Source: Thermoplasmatota archaeon (GTDB lineage: Archaea; Thermoplasmatota; E2; DHVEG-1; B18-G2). Taken from it: 64,000 nt of DNA. The stretch spans positions 60,975-124,974 of the forward strand of contig JAPDJO010000029.1 of the NCBI GenBank assembly GCA_029259115.1, written 5' to 3'. Within the stretch, counting starts at the first letter, position 1, and each line of letters opens with the position of its first letter. A program made the position numbers and the translations under genes. Under the pieces are notes generated by a model. The model did not search any database, was not told where the DNA came from, and saw nothing but the letters and a program-made list of their open reading frames with translations. Positions 37,534 to 46,796 of the stretch are shown in pieces.

Positions 37534-38557
37534 GAAATTGAGATTACTAGCGATTTTGTCTATACTCTTTCTCGCTCTGTTCAGCGGATGCATCTCGAAT
37601 GTCAAAAACGAATGGGCTTTAAGTGTTGTTCAAATAGACAAGTTACACGATCTCGGGTTTACCGGAAAAAACGTCAGAATAGGTCTGATAGATACTGGTT
37701 TAGATCTCAGAAAAGGAAACTTTGATGAGAGTAAATTTATAGCTTGGAAAGACTTGATAAATGGAAGAAAAGATTTTTATGACGACAGTGGTCATGGGAC
37801 GTTTATAGCCGGACTTCTTTTCTCGAGAGCTGATCTATTTGGAGGAATGAGGGGAATATGCCCAGATTCTGAAGTTATAGTTGTTAAAGCTGTATCTGAA
37901 ACAGGTGAATCGAACGATAGCCTTATAGCAGAAGCTATAGAGTTCTGTATACAATATGGAGCAGACATAATCCTCCTCTCTCTCTACAAGAATCAGGAGG
38001 GCATAGAGATCGGAGGAAAAAGCATAGAGGAATGTAGAGAAGCTGTAAAAAAAGGTATAATCGTGATAGCCCCAGCTGGTGATGATGGGCTTAATGATGA
38101 TGGAGATGTTTTTGATTTATCTGGCATAGATGAGGTTATCTCAGTTGGATCGGTAGGCAGAGATCTATATATCTCTCCTTTTAGCTCCAGAGGGAATCAA
38201 GCTGAGGTTCTAGGAAAACATAGTGAGAGATTAGATCCAAATAAGAAGCCCGAACTTGTTGCGCCTGGCGAGGATATCGAATCAATATATGGAGAAGGAT
38301 TTGCTCAGAGAAGTGAAACATCCATATCAGCTTCTTTCGTAGCTGGATCTATTGCTCTTCTCCTAGAGGCTTACCCTCATCTCAAAGACCAAGGAGAAAG
38401 TGGTGTAGCAATACTAAAAAATGTTCTTGCTGTAACCGCAAAAAAGATCGGTGATGAGAGTCTTTATAGCGGAGAGGATTTAAAACACAATGATAGATAT
38501 GGATATGGACTTATTCAAATTTATGATGCTTACAAGAGATTGGGGGAGATGATATGA
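37526..38557 (+). CDS. Subtilisin-like (S8) serine protease, lipoprotein
   Basis: A 343-aa exported peptidase. The signal ends FLALFSGC, giving a lipid-anchored Cys22. The S8 triad is visible: Asp56 in IGLIDTGLD, His90 in SGHGTFIAG, and Ser266 in ETSISASFVAG, a variant of the usual GTSMATP. The Asn of the oxyanion region appears changed (IIVIAPAGDDG). There is no propeptide domain between the signal and catalytic domain. It overlaps pyrK by 8 bp and yjbQ by 4 bp, so a cell-surface protease sits inside a pyrimidine operon; a functional link is not evident. Confidence 0.88.
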   Translation: MSKKLRLLAILSILFLALFSGCISNVKNEWALSVVQIDKLHDLGFTGKNVRIGLIDTGLDLRKGNFDESKFIAWKDLINGRKDFYDDSGHGTFIAGLLFSRADLFGGMRGICPDSEVIVVKAVSETGESNDSLIAEAIEFCIQYGADIILLSLYKNQEGIEIGGKSIEECREAVKKGIIVIAPAGDDGLNDDGDVFDLSGIDEVISVGSVGRDLYISPFSSRGNQAEVLGKHSERLDPNKKPELVAPGEDIESIYGEGFAQRSETSISASFVAGSIALLLEAYPHLKDQGESGVAILKNVLAVTAKKIGDESLYSGEDLKHNDRYGYGLIQIYDAYKRLGEMI

Positions 38558-38973
38558 AAGTATATCAAGGAGAAATAGAGCTGGAGACTAAGGGAGAGAA
38601 TGATATGATAGATCTAACGGATGAGGTTCAAAGAGTGGTAAAAGAATCTGGGATAAAGGAAGGTATTGCTTGCATATTCGTTCCTGGGTCCACCGGAGCT
38701 ATAACCACAATAGAATATGAGCCTGGTTTGATGAAAGATATGCCAAGGGCTCTAGAAAGAATAGCACCTAAAAATGAATACTATCATCATCACGAAACTT
38801 GGCATGACTACAACGGGCATAGTCACGTCAGGGCTAGCATAATAGGACCAAGCTTGACGGTTCCAATAACCGATGGTAAAATAGTGCACGGAACTTGGCA
38901 GCAGATCGTGTTTATAGAGATGGATGTTAGAAGTCGTCACAGAAGGATTTTAGTAAAAGTGTTGGGTGAGTAG
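38554..38973 (+). CDS. YjbQ/UPF0047 family protein
   Basis: A 139-aa protein with the family signature HHHETWHDYNGHSHVRASIIG and GTWQQIVFIEMD. Some YjbQ proteins have a low-level thiamin phosphate synthase activity, but the natural role is unclear. It overlaps the S8 protease gene by ATGA and nearly touches the nitroreductase gene. Confidence 0.9.
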   Translation: MKVYQGEIELETKGENDMIDLTDEVQRVVKESGIKEGIACIFVPGSTGAITTIEYEPGLMKDMPRALERIAPKNEYYHHHETWHDYNGHSHVRASIIGPSLTVPITDGKIVHGTWQQIVFIEMDVRSRHRRILVKVLGE

Positions 38974-38974
38974 T

Positions 38975-39481
38975 ATGGATGTGTTTGATGCCATAAGGAA
39001 GAGAAGAAGTGTGAGATCATATCAAGATAGACCTGTAGAAAAAGAGAAGCTAGAAAAAGTTCTGGAAGCAGCAAGGCTAGCACCTTCGGCAAAGAATCGC
39101 CAGGAGTGGAGATTCATAGTTGTTACAGATGAAGAGAAAATAAAGATGCTTGTAGATGCTTGCAAGGGACAAAGATTCGTTGGAGAAGCTCCTGTGGTTA
39201 TCGTTGGTCTAGCAGATCCCTCTGTTAGCAGATGGTACAAGGTTGATATCGGAATAGCAATGGAGCATATGGCTCTCGAAGCTGTAGAACTTGGTCTGGG
39301 AACTTGCTGGATAGGAGCATTTTATCCAGAAAAAGTGAAAGAAATTTTAGATATTCCTGATGAAAAAGAGGTGGTTGCCCTTCTTACGTTAGGCTATCCG
39401 AAGGACGAGGGTAAACTTATTACATCTAGAAAAGGTCTAAACGAGATTGTTTGTTACAATAGATACTGTTTTCAGGATTGA
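38975..39481 (+). CDS. Nitroreductase-family flavoprotein
   Basis: A protein of 168 aa using ATG 38975 (GTG 38966 possible). It starts MDVFDAIRKRRSVRSYQDRPV, the FMN-binding Arg cluster, followed by APSAKNRQEWRFIVV and LGLGTCWIGAF. FMN-dependent NAD(P)H oxidoreductase; the substrate cannot be read from sequence. Last gene of the pyrD operon, with the 3' end overlapping the next convergent gene by 10 bp. Confidence 0.9.
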   Translation: MDVFDAIRKRRSVRSYQDRPVEKEKLEKVLEAARLAPSAKNRQEWRFIVVTDEEKIKMLVDACKGQRFVGEAPVVIVGLADPSVSRWYKVDIGIAMEHMALEAVELGLGTCWIGAFYPEKVKEILDIPDEKEVVALLTLGYPKDEGKLITSRKGLNEIVCYNRYCFQD

Positions 39482-40308
39482 AGGAACTCTATGTAACTAT
39501 TTCCATAATTTATGTTGAAACTACAGAGAGGTATTCCTCTGACTTTTATCTCAAATCCCGAGATAGATACCTCTCTCTTTATCATTCCATTCAGCTCTAT
39601 TTCCCCAGTATCTAAAATATTTAATGTATTTTTGGCTAGGAGGATCTTTCCTCCTTCCTCACATAAAGCAAAGAGTTTTATCTCTCTGATACCAAAAGAG
39701 ATTCTTTTACCTGTATCGATGTGAAGTTTGACTTTGCACGGAGGGACTTTTATAGCTTCTGGTAGCTCATAGATCATGCTTATCTCCTTGGAAAGGGGGA
39801 GTCTTAATCTATCTTTTCCATATTTTGGTCTCAGCGAAATTTCTTCTCCTGACAGATAGAGTTTGTTTGGAAGGACTTTTATCAAGGCATCTTTCATCGC
39901 GGTATTTCCTGAATCATCAGTAACGCTCAGGGATAGATAGATAATAGGAAAACTTCCTTCATCAAGAGATTCTATCTCCTCATTTATCCTATAATTCAAC
40001 TCTCTGCCGTAGAAGGTTTCTTTCCCTATCTGCCATACAAAATCTACGACTCTCCCATCTCTATCATAGCTCTCAGATGCATCTAGATGGATGGTTTGAT
40101 CGTTGAAAACCTCTATAATATCTCCTTCTACACCTTTTATAACTGGCTGAGGCGGATCTCCTTTTGTGTAGGTTTCAAGTATAGTTATACCGGTTGCAAG
40201 TGGTGGTTGGGTAAGAGAGAAAAACATTACAGAGTACGAGAAAATTACCATAAAGATGGATAACGATAACAGGATCTTCAATTTCTTACTCGTGAATTTG
40301 TCTTCCAT
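39472..40308 (-). CDS. Membrane-anchored surface protein with PKD-like domain
   Basis: A 278-aa protein with one N-terminal anchor helix (LSIFMVIFSYSVMFF). Residues about 50-150 form an Ig/PKD-like domain (LDASESYDRDGRVVDFVWQIG ... LSVTDDSGNTAMKDALIKV). The rest is beta-rich. No enzyme motif. PKD domains are common in archaeal surface proteins and mediate adhesion or protein contacts. Similar in style to the gene at 42674-43786. Confidence 0.7.
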   Translation of the reverse strand: MEDKFTSKKLKILLSLSIFMVIFSYSVMFFSLTQPPLATGITILETYTKGDPPQPVIKGVEGDIIEVFNDQTIHLDASESYDRDGRVVDFVWQIGKETFYGRELNYRINEEIESLDEGSFPIIYLSLSVTDDSGNTAMKDALIKVLPNKLYLSGEEISLRPKYGKDRLRLPLSKEISMIYELPEAIKVPPCKVKLHIDTGKRISFGIREIKLFALCEEGGKILLAKNTLNILDTGEIELNGMIKREVSISGFEIKVRGIPLCSFNINYGNSYIEFLQS

Positions 40309-40370
40309 CCTCTTTAGAAGAAGATTCCAAATTTATAATATTTTCTAAAAAATAAAAGAGTTGGGAGGTT

Positions 40371-40559
40371 TTATCTCTTCTTTCTCAGGTATGGAAGTCC
40401 CGTTCTGTTGTTTACACCTACCTCGTAACCATCTGGCAAGTCACAGGGCTCTCCACTCTTTGGTGTCCTTCTGCTGAAGAAGTAAATGGTCTGCCACTTA
40501 CCTCCCTTAAGTTTTACATCCCTCTTATATAAGGTCCACTCACCGTGCTTGTATACCAT
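40371..40559 (-). CDS. Small conserved archaeal-type protein
   Basis: A 62-aa protein, compact and basic: YKHGEWTLYKRDVKLKGG, TIYFFSRRTPKSGEPCDLP, then GYEVGVNNRTGLPYLRKK. The pattern of short beta-strands with conserved aromatic residues and a Lys/Arg end looks like a small nucleic-acid-binding fold. I recall similar short proteins in other archaea, but no function. GGGGTGAAGAA precedes the ATG. Expressed on its own. Confidence 0.7.
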   Translation of the reverse strand: MVYKHGEWTLYKRDVKLKGGKWQTIYFFSRRTPKSGEPCDLPDGYEVGVNNRTGLPYLRKKR

Positions 40560-40635
40560 TTCTTCACCCCGTATATGGAATAGATATGGTGTAATTAAAA
40601 CTTTCTCTTCTTGTAATCTGGATATATAAATGGTT

Positions 40636-41580
40636 TTAGTCTCTTATACCTTCCTTCGTTATCGAGAATACGACTTCACCTTCTGGAAGATGTGGAGAAT
40701 CTATAAGTCTAGCTATCCTTTTCTCCCCTCTACTCTTTCTCAGATAGACTCTGAATGTTGCGGTATGTCCTACGATATGTCCTCCTATTGGCCTGGTAGG
40801 ATCCCCAAATAAAGCATCCGGCTTAGCTGATACTTGGTTCGTAACACAAACAACCCCATCATTGAGGTCGCTCCATCTGAGCAAATCATGCATATGCTTA
40901 TTCAATTTTTGTTGCCTATCTGCCAAAGCTCCTCTTCCGACATACTCTGCCCTGAAGTGAGCGGTCAAAGAATCCACTACCAGAAGTTTAGCAGGTATCT
41001 CTCTAGATAATTCTTTGACTTTTTCTACAAGCAGCATCTGGTGGCTTGAATTGAAAGCTCTTGCGACGTGTATCTTTTTCAAAGTTTCCTTTGGATCCAA
41101 TCCCAGAGCTGTGGCCATCTGAGTTATCCTCTCTGGTCTGAATGTGTTCTCTGTATCTATGTAAAATGCATGACCTTCTAGACCTCCTTTCTCCTCTGGA
41201 AGTTGGACTGTTACACATAACTGGTGTGCTATCTGAGTTTTTCCCGATCCAAACTCACCGAAGAATTCTGTTATTGCCTGCGTTTCTAATCCTCCCCCAA
41301 GAAGCTCATCTAAAGATTTTGATCCTGTCGTTAAATGTCTGAGCCTTGATCTTCTTTCGAATATAACATCTCCTGTTTCAAAATCACCTATATCAGCTAA
41401 TTTTCTTGCTGCTAGAATTATCTTCGCAGCCGTGCTTTCTCCTATGTCTGCAGCATCCGCAAGTTCTTTTGGTGATGATACCGCTATAGTCAAGAGATCA
41501 TCATAGCCAGCTTCTCTAAGCTTCTCTGCAGTAGCAGGTCCTACTCCAGGTAAATTTTCTATAGTTACTTCCTCCTCCAT
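40636..41580 (-). CDS. radA: DNA repair recombinase RadA
   Basis: Archaeal Rad51/RecA homologue for strand exchange. Start taken as ATG 41580 (314 aa); a TTG at 41592 is also in frame. The N-terminal helix-hairpin-helix domain has [16 protein letters not shown]. The ATPase core has Walker A GEFGSGKT and Walker [16 protein letters not shown]. The DNA-binding loop region has [20 protein letters not shown]. An OB-fold RPA-like gene lies just upstream on the same strand, 34 nt away, so the two recombination genes are probably linked. Confidence 0.96.
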   Translation of the reverse strand: MEEEVTIENLPGVGPATAEKLREAGYDDLLTIAVSSPKELADAADIGESTAAKIILAARKLADIGDFETGDVIFERRSRLRHLTTGSKSLDELLGGGLETQAITEFFGEFGSGKTQIAHQLCVTVQLPEEKGGLEGHAFYIDTENTFRPERITQMATALGLDPKETLKKIHVARAFNSSHQMLLVEKVKELSREIPAKLLVVDSLTAHFRAEYVGRGALADRQQKLNKHMHDLLRWSDLNDGVVCVTNQVSAKPDALFGDPTRPIGGHIVGHTATFRVYLRKSRGEKRIARLIDSPHLPEGEVVFSITKEGIRD

Positions 41581-41614
41581 CCTAAAACCCAAATAGAAAA
41601 TAGAATTATACTTA

Positions 41615-42331
41615 TTAAGATTTGGTGATGATTTTACTTGCAGCTCTCACCTCTATCTCAGCCCTACCATTTATAACTCTTCTAACAGGATTCTCTATTT
41701 TTATAAAATCACCTTCTCTCAGTTTGTTTGCAAGTTTCACATGATTATCCCATACATTGACATGAAATATGGTACCATTTTCTTTTAACCATATTCTTTT
41801 GAAGAATCTTACATCTCCATTATCATCAAATTTAACTTCCGTATCTTCTTTTTCTACCAGAGTGCCATGTACTGGTCTAATTTCTATAGAGGGGGCATCC
41901 TTTGGATTTGCCTCTACATAACCCCATTTTCCGACGTTAACTTCCAGACCTTCTCTTCCTAATCTGGAATAACCGTTTACAATCTTCAGCACATCTCCAA
42001 TCTCCACGCTTTCTCCGATATCTGCATTACGACCCCACAGGTTCAAAAAACATGAAAGGGTGTTATCAGAAATTATCAGTGAGAGGTGTTTCTCTCTAAC
42101 CAGTTTTTCCATAACTTTGCCAAATATAGTGCAGCTTTGATTTGGTTTGATTTCAGATATCGGGACAATAAATTTCTTATTTCTTCCCATCTCGTCAATT
42201 AGAATGTACTCTAAGATCTCTCTACTAAGAAGGTTACCGAATTCAATATCCAGTTTATTAACCAATTTATCAAATTCCTCTCTGGTAACGAGATCGCTCA
42301 CAAATTTGTAATAACTATATTTGGAGTGCAT
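41615..42331 (-). CDS. OB-fold (RPA-like) single-stranded DNA-binding protein
   Basis: A 238-aa protein with two OB-fold-like units. One spans about 58-125 ([11 protein letters not shown] ... [18 protein letters not shown]) and the other about 130-225 ([12 protein letters not shown] ... [18 protein letters not shown]). This is the RPA/Rpa1-like pattern. An N-terminal helical region may be an interaction domain. No zinc finger is visible, unlike many archaeal RPA large subunits. Same strand and upstream of radA, consistent with joint action in recombination. Confidence 0.8.
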   Translation of the reverse strand: MHSKYSYYKFVSDLVTREEFDKLVNKLDIEFGNLLSREILEYILIDEMGRNKKFIVPISEIKPNQSCTIFGKVMEKLVREKHLSLIISDNTLSCFLNLWGRNADIGESVEIGDVLKIVNGYSRLGREGLEVNVGKWGYVEANPKDAPSIEIRPVHGTLVEKEDTEVKFDDNGDVRFFKRIWLKENGTIFHVNVWDNHVKLANKLREGDFIKIENPVRRVINGRAEIEVRAASKIITKS

Positions 42332-42673
42332 CCCGTAAAATGTAAAGAATCTAAAGATTAAAAAGTTTTAGTGGAAAGATGTCTCTGGACTTTCCAGATT
42401 GCTATTTGATATGAAACTACCGCTCCTTTTAAGCACAGATCTACATTCTATGATAGCATCTCTCCAGCCTGTCTATATATTTTCTCTGTCTCGGATTTGA
42501 ATTTCTCTCTACTTGCTGTAATTTTTGGATATTCTTTAAGCGGAAGTAAAGGTTATAGATATAGGTGCAATAGTCCGTTCAATCCGCTAAGTTCTAAAGG
42601 AATGGTCGCTCCTGCCAGTTACTACTACATTGGCCGAAGCTACAGGAGTGTTCGATGTTGTTCTGACATAACC
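42332..42673. other. Gap of 342 bp with possible decayed coding remnant
   Basis: No complete gene is seen. On the minus strand a short frame near 42580-42680 reads TSNTPVASANVVVTG and continues, after a one-base shift, as AGATIPLELSGLNG. This resembles a broken Ig/Big-1-like domain. Stops then follow in all frames. It may be the lost 3' part of the surface protein gene at 42674-43786. Confidence 0.3.
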
Positions 42674-43786
42674 TTATATTATAATAATCTGGCTAGACGA
42701 TACGGAGATACCTTTGGTGCTTTTATTACAAGATGTCTTGACTATGGATTTGCTCTGAAGTGGTTTAAATGTAAATATTTTCATTAGTCTAACCGATTTG
42801 ATATTTGCAAAAATTTTTTTCATACTGATTAGCAGATTTTTGCTATCCAATTTAACTGGATACTTCGATTTTTTAATCGAAGAGTGAGTATCAGGGTAAG
42901 TATTGATGTTATCTACATCTCCAACACTATGATCATCTTTCTCGACCTTTATATAGATTGGATCTGACCAGTCACTTTTGATTCCGTACTTATCAGCAGC
43001 CTGCGCCCTGATGGCATAGGTTCCTGTGCTACTGTAACTATGAGAAAACTCGACATTGTACCATCCGTCATTGATAAGACCTTCATCTGCCTGTTTGTAC
43101 TCATCTGCTATCATATCCCCATCGTAATCTATATAAACTGTAGCAGGCCAATCCTTTTCACAGTCTATTTCTCCTCTTATCCAAAACTTAACAACTTTAT
43201 TCACTTTAACTGTAGATTTTGATGGAGTTATCTCTGCAGGTTTTGGTGGAGAGAAATTAAAATCTATCCACTTCTCATCCGATTTTTTACCAGTTGTCTT
43301 CTTATGGTAACAGTAAAGTTTTATGTAATTCTCTCCCTCGTTACAACCGTGCTCCATAAGTTCTATGAGTTTTAATGGTGGTTTAGATAGATCTGGCAGG
43401 TAGAGATCACCCTCTTCATGCTGCCCCTTGAACCACTCATCCGTTATCTTTTTAGAAGTTGAATGTCTTAGAGTTCCAACCCAGTTGTATAGCGCTATTC
43501 TGAAATACCATTCCTCGAAAGGATCTGAACTTTTCTCCGTCATCTCATAGTGCACTTTGAATCTATACTCTCCCTTACAAACATTTATACCGATCTCCTT
43601 AGGTGCATTTATTGTTATCCTATCCCCATCTATGATCATCTCTCCAACATATATTGCATCATCCCCTAGTGTGCTGCCAGATTTGGCTCTATAGGGGGTA
43701 TTAGAACTTACACCAACCATCGAATTCATCAAAAAGGCTATCGCAACAAACACCGAAAATAGATATGCTTTCTTCATATAGATCAC
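42674..43786 (-). CDS. Secreted protein with PKD-like domain, possibly truncated
   Basis: A 370-aa exported protein. Signal peptide: AYLFSVFVAIAFLMNSMVG. The segment at about 30-175 is beta-rich with no recognised family. Residues about 180-285 look like a PKD domain (TVKVNKVVKFWIRGE ... FSHSYSSTGTYAIRAQAADKYG and KSDWSDPIYIKVE). The last about 85 residues (after HSVGDVDN) are Lys/Ser-rich and lack domain features, and related-looking fragments follow the stop, so the 3' end may have been changed by a frameshift. Isolated gene. Confidence 0.6.
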   Translation of the reverse strand: MIYMKKAYLFSVFVAIAFLMNSMVGVSSNTPYRAKSGSTLGDDAIYVGEMIIDGDRITINAPKEIGINVCKGEYRFKVHYEMTEKSSDPFEEWYFRIALYNWVGTLRHSTSKKITDEWFKGQHEEGDLYLPDLSKPPLKLIELMEHGCNEGENYIKLYCYHKKTTGKKSDEKWIDFNFSPPKPAEITPSKSTVKVNKVVKFWIRGEIDCEKDWPATVYIDYDGDMIADEYKQADEGLINDGWYNVEFSHSYSSTGTYAIRAQAADKYGIKSDWSDPIYIKVEKDDHSVGDVDNINTYPDTHSSIKKSKYPVKLDSKNLLISMKKIFANIKSVRLMKIFTFKPLQSKSIVKTSCNKSTKGISVSSSQIIII

Positions 43787-43848
43787 GATATTAAAATATA
43801 AAAGTAACTAATAAATATTACTGCTGATATTAATGTCTAGAGAGGTTA

Positions 43849-45132
43849 TCACCTCATTTTTCTCATCACTAACCCAGACAACATCTTTGGTAAGAAATAT
43901 GTCGATTTCTGTGGCATGTGTTCGCCGGCGCTTGCTACGTCCTTTAACTGCTCTATCTTTGTTGGATTTAGCAGGATTGAAAGGTTGAATTTTCCTTTAT
44001 CAACAACTTCTATAGCTTCTCTCGGGTCTCTCGTGTACTTAACATGATCTTCGAGATCATGTTCCCCTATACCCATTATCCTTTCTATTACTATCTTATG
44101 GAGGATGGAGACATCCAGAGTTCTCCATGTTTTTGATCTGTCGGGAGCCAAAGAATCCATTACGCTTTCATCTTTTAAAGTTAAAACGTAGCATCCTTTG
44201 TTGTGATACATTGCAAATTTGTGCTCCTTTTCCGTTTTTATCGCATCAGATAACTGCTTGGCTATTTCTTCTGGAGAGAGATCTCTATTTATCTGAATCT
44301 CCTCGACATCAAAGTATTCCCTGCAATTTTCTATCAACCCTCCTAGATCGATATCCTTCTTTATCAGTCTATGGGTAGGGAGAATTGTTAGACCTTCATC
44401 GAACATGTTCGCTAAGATAACCATGATGTAGTTTTCTGGGTCGTTTTCCTTTGCACCAATCTCTCTGGCATAATCTATAGCTGTCTGATACCTGTGATGA
44501 CCATCTGCTATGTAGAGTATTTCGTTCTTTAACTTCTCCTGGATAAATCCTATGGTATCTTCATCCTCTATCTTCCATAACCTATGCCTAAACCCATCGT
44601 ATCCGATAACATCTATCTCAGGCTCACCTAGATTTTTATCTATCTTTTCCTGAATTTCATTTCTTTCGTCCATGTACAAAAGCTCTATAGGCTCTAGATT
44701 TGCTTTTGTTGCTCTCATGAGATTCAACCTATCTTCCTTTGGCTTTGATAACGTTCTTTCGTGAGCTTTGACTTCCTTGTAATCATGGTCTAATTTAAGC
44801 AAGATGAAAAAACCATTGAACGTCTTCTTTCCATCATACTCGTAATCGATTCTATAAGGATATATAGCAGGCTTGTCAGACTCTACCAATATGCCTCTTT
44901 CTAACCAGTTTTCGAAATCTCTCTTGGCTCTAGTGTACCTATTGTTATTCTCGTCATCATCCGGATAGATTTTACCAAGAATTAATCTAACAACATTATA
45001 CTCATGCCTTTTGTAAAGTTCTTCTTGCATTTCTGGAGATATTATATCATAAGGCGGCGACATTACCTTGTCAAGCTCTCCTACTTTTTCTTTATTGTAA
45101 GTTATCCCCCTGAAAGGCTCTACAACAACCAT
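43849..45132 (-). CDS. DUF1015 family protein
   Basis: A 427-aa cytoplasmic protein of the DUF1015 (COG4198) family. It starts with VEPFRGITYN and SPPYDIISPE, then LYKRHEYNVVRLILG; the middle has ILYIADGHHRYQTAIDYARE, the most conserved motif. The family is widespread but its reaction is not settled for archaeal members; the DGHHR motif recalls ParB/sulfiredoxin-type nucleotide-binding folds, so a kinase-like role has been suggested. Normal length. It diverges from the DUF389 gene. Confidence 0.88.
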   Translation of the reverse strand: MVVVEPFRGITYNKEKVGELDKVMSPPYDIISPEMQEELYKRHEYNVVRLILGKIYPDDDENNNRYTRAKRDFENWLERGILVESDKPAIYPYRIDYEYDGKKTFNGFFILLKLDHDYKEVKAHERTLSKPKEDRLNLMRATKANLEPIELLYMDERNEIQEKIDKNLGEPEIDVIGYDGFRHRLWKIEDEDTIGFIQEKLKNEILYIADGHHRYQTAIDYAREIGAKENDPENYIMVILANMFDEGLTILPTHRLIKKDIDLGGLIENCREYFDVEEIQINRDLSPEEIAKQLSDAIKTEKEHKFAMYHNKGCYVLTLKDESVMDSLAPDRSKTWRTLDVSILHKIVIERIMGIGEHDLEDHVKYTRDPREAIEVVDKGKFNLSILLNPTKIEQLKDVASAGEHMPQKSTYFLPKMLSGLVMRKMR

Positions 45133-45220
45133 AATACCCCTCTGTCTTGTATGCGAAGATGTATTAAAAATGTAATCCTTTGCTCGTTATAGTTATAAGA
45201 GCATTTATACATTAGAAATC

Positions 45221-46186
45221 GTGAAAAAGATTGTTGTTACAACTAGAAAGGAAGATGCAAAAGAGATCGAGAAGATTTTTGGAAAGAGATTGCACGTCAT
45301 GGAGAAGAAAGGAGGTCTTGTGATAGTAACTGCCTATATTCCTGACGAAGAACTCGAAGAGATAATCGCTAAGCTTGATAAATGCATAGATTTTAGGTTC
45401 AAAGACAGTTTAATTGAGGTCTCTTCTCCATACTTTGTTAAATCTTCGGTACTGGAAAGGATCGAGAAAAAGGAGAAAGTTGTAGAATCTGCACCTGTAG
45501 AGAAACTTCTAGACTCAGTTAGGATCTATACGAAGTTTGACATCGGTAAACTAGGATTAACATCTATAGCTGGGATCATAGCTATGATAGGCTTATTCAT
45601 GAATAATGTAGCCGTAGTTATAGGAGCTATGCTCCTCTCACCTCTACTGGGACCCATATATGCATTTGCTATAAACACAGCAGTCGGAGATGTAAAAGAT
45701 GCATTCAAAAGTATTGGAAACTTGGCACTTATGATACTAGTGGTGATTTTCTTATCATTTACATTCAGCTGGATCCTATCAGGATTTATATCCCTACCTG
45801 AAACACCCGAGATTGTATCAAGGACGATTGTCGATCCTATCTACGTTGTAATTGCTGTTTTGCTGGGATTTGCATCAATTCTTGCTCTATCGAAAGGTGT
45901 ATCAGAAAGTATAGCAGGAGTAGCAGTAGCAGCAGCGATTCTGCCCCCAGCAGTAGTAAGTGGGATAGCCTTAGTAGGATATACAGATAGATTTGTTGGT
46001 CCTCTTGTTATAACCTTAGATAACCTTGCAGGTCTTATGGCTGGAAGTCTTCTGGCAACCTTGATACTGAATATAGGTCCACGCAAGTACTATGAAAAGG
46101 CAGTAGCAAAGAGATTTATCAAAAGAACCTCTATTCTGATAGTCATACTCCTAGTAATTCTTCTAATGGTATCGATATACCTGTAA
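45221..46186 (+). CDS. DUF389 family membrane protein
   Basis: A 321-aa protein with an N-terminal soluble domain (about 1-85) and then six or so hydrophobic helices (about 110-320). The signature is NNVAVVIGAMLLSPLLGPIYAF, with SIAGVAVAAAILPPAVVSGIALV repeated later in the same style; these belong to the TIGR00341/DUF389 family. GTG start. The family has no proven function; a transport role is likely from topology. Confidence 0.85.
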   Translation: MKKIVVTTRKEDAKEIEKIFGKRLHVMEKKGGLVIVTAYIPDEELEEIIAKLDKCIDFRFKDSLIEVSSPYFVKSSVLERIEKKEKVVESAPVEKLLDSVRIYTKFDIGKLGLTSIAGIIAMIGLFMNNVAVVIGAMLLSPLLGPIYAFAINTAVGDVKDAFKSIGNLALMILVVIFLSFTFSWILSGFISLPETPEIVSRTIVDPIYVVIAVLLGFASILALSKGVSESIAGVAVAAAILPPAVVSGIALVGYTDRFVGPLVITLDNLAGLMAGSLLATLILNIGPRKYYEKAVAKRFIKRTSILIVILLVILLMVSIYL

Positions 46187-46223
46187 TAGGAAAGTTCAAA
46201 AGTAATGACTCGATCTGAGTTTG

Positions 46224-46763
46224 ATGACTAGGGGCAAAATTCCTTCAGATGGAAGGCCTCCTAAAGACATCTATTATCTGAACATTGCAAAGGCTGTCGC
46301 TCAAAGATCACCATGCATAAGGAGGAGGTTTGGTGCGATAATAGTAAAGGATGATGCAATAGTTTCTACAGGATACAATGGTCCAGCTAGAGGTTCTATA
46401 AATTGCAATGAGGTTGGTTGTCTGAAGGATATAATGAATCTTCCTTCATATAGTGGTTATGATTACTGTCCTGCTGTCCATGCTGAGGAAAACGCTCTTT
46501 TAAATGCAGCGAGGCAAGGATCAAGCGTTATAGGAGGGGTGCTGTATCTCTATGGGGAAAAGGTAGATGGCAATATCACTGAGGAAGGTAGACCATGTGA
46601 TAGGTGTAAGAGAGCCTTGATAAACGCCGGGATAAAGGAGGTTGTAACACTTAAACCAGATGGAAGCGTGAAGAGATACAGGGTCTCTGATTGGGCAAAG
46701 GAAGATGCGGAAAACTATCTCAGAATGCTGGAAGAGGAGAAAAGGAAACAGAAGGAAAAGTAA
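46224..46763 (+). CDS. Deoxycytidylate/cytidine deaminase family protein (dCMP deaminase)
   Basis: Zinc-dependent deaminase of about 179 aa from ATG 46224 (TTG 46221 adds one residue). It has the catalytic VHAEENALL (zinc His and proton-shuttling Glu) and PCDRCKRALI (two zinc Cys). The insertion with CNEVGCLKDIMNLP and YDYCPAVHAEE matches the ComEB/dCMP deaminase group. Its likely job is dCMP to dUMP for thymidylate synthesis. An isolated gene close to the next, leuC-like gene. Confidence 0.88.
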   Translation: MTRGKIPSDGRPPKDIYYLNIAKAVAQRSPCIRRRFGAIIVKDDAIVSTGYNGPARGSINCNEVGCLKDIMNLPSYSGYDYCPAVHAEENALLNAARQGSSVIGGVLYLYGEKVDGNITEEGRPCDRCKRALINAGIKEVVTLKPDGSVKRYRVSDWAKEDAENYLRMLEEEKRKQKEK

Positions 46764-46796
46764 CCTAAATAAAACCCTCTTTGTTTATCTAATCGC

